From the NCBI RefSeq assembly GCF_004768785.1, contig NZ_SRMQ01000001.1, forward strand, positions 248,001 through 312,000: a stretch of 64,000 nt of DNA, in the 5' to 3' direction. A program made the position numbers and the translations under genes. This DNA comes from Caproiciproducens galactitolivorans (GTDB taxonomy: Bacteria; Bacillota; Clostridia; Oscillospirales; Acutalibacteraceae). Shown here in pieces: positions 61,472-64,000 of the stretch. Position 1 is the first letter of the stretch; each line of letters starts with the position of its first letter. The notes beneath the pieces were generated by a model. It worked only from the letters and a program-made list of their open reading frames with translations, did not search any database and had not been told where the DNA came from.

Positions 61472-63106
61472 ATGAATATTCAAATTAATAAATACATAGA
61501 ACCGGTTAAAAACTATTGGGGTTCTTTGACGAAGAAGAAAAAAATAATATCATGCAGCATTCTTGGCGGAATTGTCCTTGTTTCGGTTATTGCTGGAATT
61601 TTATTAAATAGACAGCCTTATGTGATCCTTTATCCGGGTTTGGACCACTCGGAAGCCGTAGAAGTGATGAACGAACTCAAGGAACGGAATGTAAGCTTTA
61701 AGGAAGACAATGGAACGATTTATGTACCGAAGGATCAGGAAAATGCGTTAAGAATGGATCTTTCGAATGAAGGGCACCCGAAAACAGCGCCGAATTACGA
61801 TTTCTTCACGAAAAATATCGGAATCATGACAACCGATTATGAAAAGAAAATCATTGAGCAATATCAACTTAATCAGCGTTTGGAAGCGGTTATCAAAACG
61901 ATTGATACCATTAAAAATGCAAATGTAACAATTAGTATCCCCGACAGCAGCGGATACGCTTTGGATGATAACGCGGAAAAGCCGACTGCTTCTGTCACCG
62001 TAACTTTAGACAATGGAAAGACCCTGTCGTCCTCACAGGTAAATGGAATTAAGCAATTGGTTTCGAAAAGTGTGCCGAACATGAAAGCAGAGGATGTTGC
62101 CGTTATTGACACGGCTACAGGAGATGAATTAAGCGGTAATTCAGAAAATGGAACGCAGATTAATATAACCCAGTTTAAGCTCCAAATTGAAAAAGAATAT
62201 GAAAAAGATGTTGAAAAAAATATACTTAAAGTATTAACACCTGTTTTTGGAACAAACAATGTAAAAGTTACCGTAAAAAGCATAATGGATGTTGATAAAA
62301 AAGTACAAGAGATCATCACCTATAATCCATCGAAGGATAGCTCCGGAAATCCAACGGATAAAGGTGTGCTAAGCGATTCACATACGATAAAGGAACAGGA
62401 AACAAGCGGTAAAACGGCAGGAGGAGCGGCCGGAACCCAATCCAACGCCCAGACGACGACGTATCCCGGCGTTACTGTTAACGGAGATGTGATTTACACA
62501 AAGGATGATCAGACATACAAATATCTGGTCAGCCAGGTTAAGCAGCAGATTCAGGGCGATGCAGCTAGTGTGCAGGATATGACGATCTCAGTCGTAATAA
62601 ATAAAGATATGATCGCCGACAGCCAAAAACAGCAGATTGCACAGCTAGTGGCCAATGCTGCAGCGGTTAAGCCGGAGAAGGTCGCTATTTATAATGGTAC
62701 TTTTGCTACTTCAACACAGCCTACCAATGCACAGGCGTCCGGAACTCTGCCTTTGAATACGATTGTAATCATTGGAGGAGTTGTACTGCTTACATTATTT
62801 ATTGTGGGGCTGATTATTTTCTTAGTGGCACGAGCAAAGAAAAAGAAAGAATTTGCCATGGGTTTGGCGGAACAGGAATTCCAGGAAGACGGTACGCCTT
62901 TGAAAGACCGTCTGCAGAATGAATTTTCTGAAGAAGAGCCCGAAAAGGAGAAAGTTGTTATCCCTGCAATAGAAGATGCCCGTGCGCAAAAGGCGACGAA
63001 GGAAGAAGCATTAACAAAGGAAATACAAGAATTCACTTCCCAAAATCCAGAAATCGCAGCTCAACTGATCCGATCCTGGCTGAAAGGAGAAGACAACGAT
63101 GGCTAA
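61472..63106 (+). CDS. fliF: Flagellar M-ring protein FliF
   Basis: About 544 aa, forms the MS ring in the membrane. An N-terminal helix (IISCSILGGIVLVSVIAGIL) is followed by RBM domains with VILYPGLDHSEA and NEGHPKTAPNYDFF, a Gly/Thr-rich loop (about 320-345), a second helix (TIVIIGGVVLLTLFIVGLII) and a C-terminal cytoplasmic tail that ends IAAQLIRSWLKGE, the FliG-binding region. The start is uncertain: ATG 61472 fits the family, but TTG at 61457, close behind AAGGG, is possible. The end overlaps fliG by eight bases. Confidence 0.96.
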   Translation: MNIQINKYIEPVKNYWGSLTKKKKIISCSILGGIVLVSVIAGILLNRQPYVILYPGLDHSEAVEVMNELKERNVSFKEDNGTIYVPKDQENALRMDLSNEGHPKTAPNYDFFTKNIGIMTTDYEKKIIEQYQLNQRLEAVIKTIDTIKNANVTISIPDSSGYALDDNAEKPTASVTVTLDNGKTLSSSQVNGIKQLVSKSVPNMKAEDVAVIDTATGDELSGNSENGTQINITQFKLQIEKEYEKDVEKNILKVLTPVFGTNNVKVTVKSIMDVDKKVQEIITYNPSKDSSGNPTDKGVLSDSHTIKEQETSGKTAGGAAGTQSNAQTTTYPGVTVNGDVIYTKDDQTYKYLVSQVKQQIQGDAASVQDMTISVVINKDMIADSQKQQIAQLVANAAAVKPEKVAIYNGTFATSTQPTNAQASGTLPLNTIVIIGGVVLLTLFIVGLIIFLVARAKKKKEFAMGLAEQEFQEDGTPLKDRLQNEFSEEEPEKEKVVIPAIEDARAQKATKEEALTKEIQEFTSQNPEIAAQLIRSWLKGEDNDG

Positions 63107-64000
63107 AAATCAACTGAGCGGCCAGCAGAAAGCCGCTGCGGTTATTATATCCATTGGAGCTGAGACCGCTTCCAAGATTTATAAATATTTAAAGGAAGAC
63201 GAAGTCGAACAGTTAACCTATGAAATAGCAAGAATGTCGCATATGTCTACCGAGCAGCAGGAAGAAATTCTGGAAAACTTCTATCAGATATGCCTGACGC
63301 AGAAGGTTATCACGGAAGGCGGCATAGAATATGCGAGAAATGTTCTTGAAAAAGCGTATGGCGCCCAAACGGCGGCTTCACTTCTTGAACGTGTTACGAA
63401 GTCGCTTCGAACCAAGGCATTTGAGTTTATCCGTAAGACGGACTATAAAAACCTCATGACGATGATTCAAAACGAACATCCGCAGACCATCGCGCTGATT
63501 TTGTCTTATGCAAGGGCGGATCAGGCGGCCATGATCATTGCGGAACTGCCGAAGGAAATCCGGCTTGAGGTAGTCGAGCGGATTGCAAATATGGACAGAA
63601 CCTCTCCCGAAATTATTCATATTGTGGAAAGCAATCTGGAGAACAAATTCTCGTCCCTCATGTCTTTGGACTTCATGGAATTTGGCGGCGTAAACTACAT
63701 TGCGGATATTATGAACAACATGGATCGTTCGAACGAGAAATATATCTTCGACGAACTCGCCCGCAAGGACGCAGAGCTTTGCGACGAGATCAAAAAGAGA
63801 ATGTTTGTCTTCGAAGATATCACCTGTCTGGACGATATGTCCATCCAGCGCTTCCTGCGCGAGGTCGACTCCAAGGATCTGGTTTTCGCGCTCAAAGGCG
63901 CAAACAAGGAAGTTGCCGATGTTATCTTCAAGAATATGTCCAACCGTACAATGGAAACCATCAAATCCGATCTCGAATTTACGCATAATGTCCGTCTTAG
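63099..64000 (+). CDS. fliG: Flagellar motor switch protein FliG (partial)
   Basis: The first 300 residues of about 335; the frame runs off the window end. Rotor protein that couples the stator to the MS ring. N-terminal LSGQQKAAAVIISIGAETAS; EHPQTIALILSYARADQAA in the middle domain; MFVFEDITCLDDMSIQRFLR opens the C-terminal domain with charged residues that face MotA. Ribosome site AAAGGAGAAG within the fliF end. Confidence 0.97.
   Translation, partial: MAKNQLSGQQKAAAVIISIGAETASKIYKYLKEDEVEQLTYEIARMSHMSTEQQEEILENFYQICLTQKVITEGGIEYARNVLEKAYGAQTAASLLERVTKSLRTKAFEFIRKTDYKNLMTMIQNEHPQTIALILSYARADQAAMIIAELPKEIRLEVVERIANMDRTSPEIIHIVESNLENKFSSLMSLDFMEFGGVNYIADIMNNMDRSNEKYIFDELARKDAELCDEIKKRMFVFEDITCLDDMSIQRFLREVDSKDLVFALKGANKEVADVIFKNMSNRTMETIKSDLEFTHNVRL

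Overview
The window looks like a chromosome segment of a motile, anaerobic, Gram-positive bacterium of the class Clostridia, probably from the Oscillospiraceae/Ruminococcaceae side. This is inferred from gene content, not from a marker gene. The clues are AAGGAGG-type ribosome binding sites, frequent TTG/GTG starts, a dnaE-pfkA pair, an FMN riboswitch before a ribD-ribE-ribBA-ribH operon, a high-molecular-weight rubredoxin, a Bacillus-like late flagellar order (flgM-flgN-flgK-flgL-yviE-fliW-csrA), and small clostridial orphan proteins. I do not name a species.

Layout. 1-3.2 kb: 3' part of dnaE, then pfkA. 3.2-7.0 kb: riboflavin operon under an FMN riboswitch. 7.0-12.9 kb: an orphan protein, a 24-bp palindromic repeat, tRNA-Ala, nth, a TraX-like membrane protein, glyA, rarA and a flavin reductase-rubredoxin fusion. 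13-17.3 kb: galM and a ROK glucokinase (minus strand), a sugar-1-phosphate transferase, a 56-aa orphan, an M23 peptidase and tRNA-Leu(UAA). 17.8-22.6 kb: an acyl-CoA synthetase next to a TetR regulator, a cysteine hydrolase and a chemoreceptor. 23-26.8 kb: polyamine cluster speE, RocB-like M20 peptidase, aguA. 26.9-31.2 kb: NYN-domain protein, rpsF-ssb-rpsR, galU and a RING/zinc-ribbon membrane protein. 31.4-37.1 kb: prfB without a frameshift site, a secreted beta-propeller protein, ComFB, a small amidase, two small orphans and a tandem HD/HD-GYP protein. 37.4-41.4 kb: a MacB-type ABC cassette with an exported CARDB-like partner. 41.4-42.3 kb: tRNA-Asp, tRNA-Thr, tRNA-Leu(CAG) and a probable decayed holin-like toxin locus. 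42.6-48.7 kb: nadA-nadB-nadC, xpt, a DHA2 drug-efflux pump and an orphan membrane protein. 49-52.8 kb: a large secreted multi-SH3 lysozyme and IS5-type remnants. 52.8-64 kb: flagellar region.

Flagellar logic. Two sigma-28 promoters are visible. One drives fliC. The other drives the minus-strand operon flgM-flgN-flgK-flgL-yviE, with fliW-csrA following it. The fliC leader has two hairpins that present GGA in the loop, plus a GGA-containing Shine-Dalgarno, as expected for CsrA repression relieved by FliW. Divergently, flgB-flgC-fliE-fliF-fliG starts the early basal-body operon, which runs off the window end.

No CRISPR array, prophage or obvious multi-gene defence island is visible. The most notable items are the SH3 domain nested inside the lysozyme fold, the fliC leader with its convergent csrA/fliC interval, the palindromic repeat shared by two distant loci, the speE-M20-aguA cluster and the in-frame prfB.
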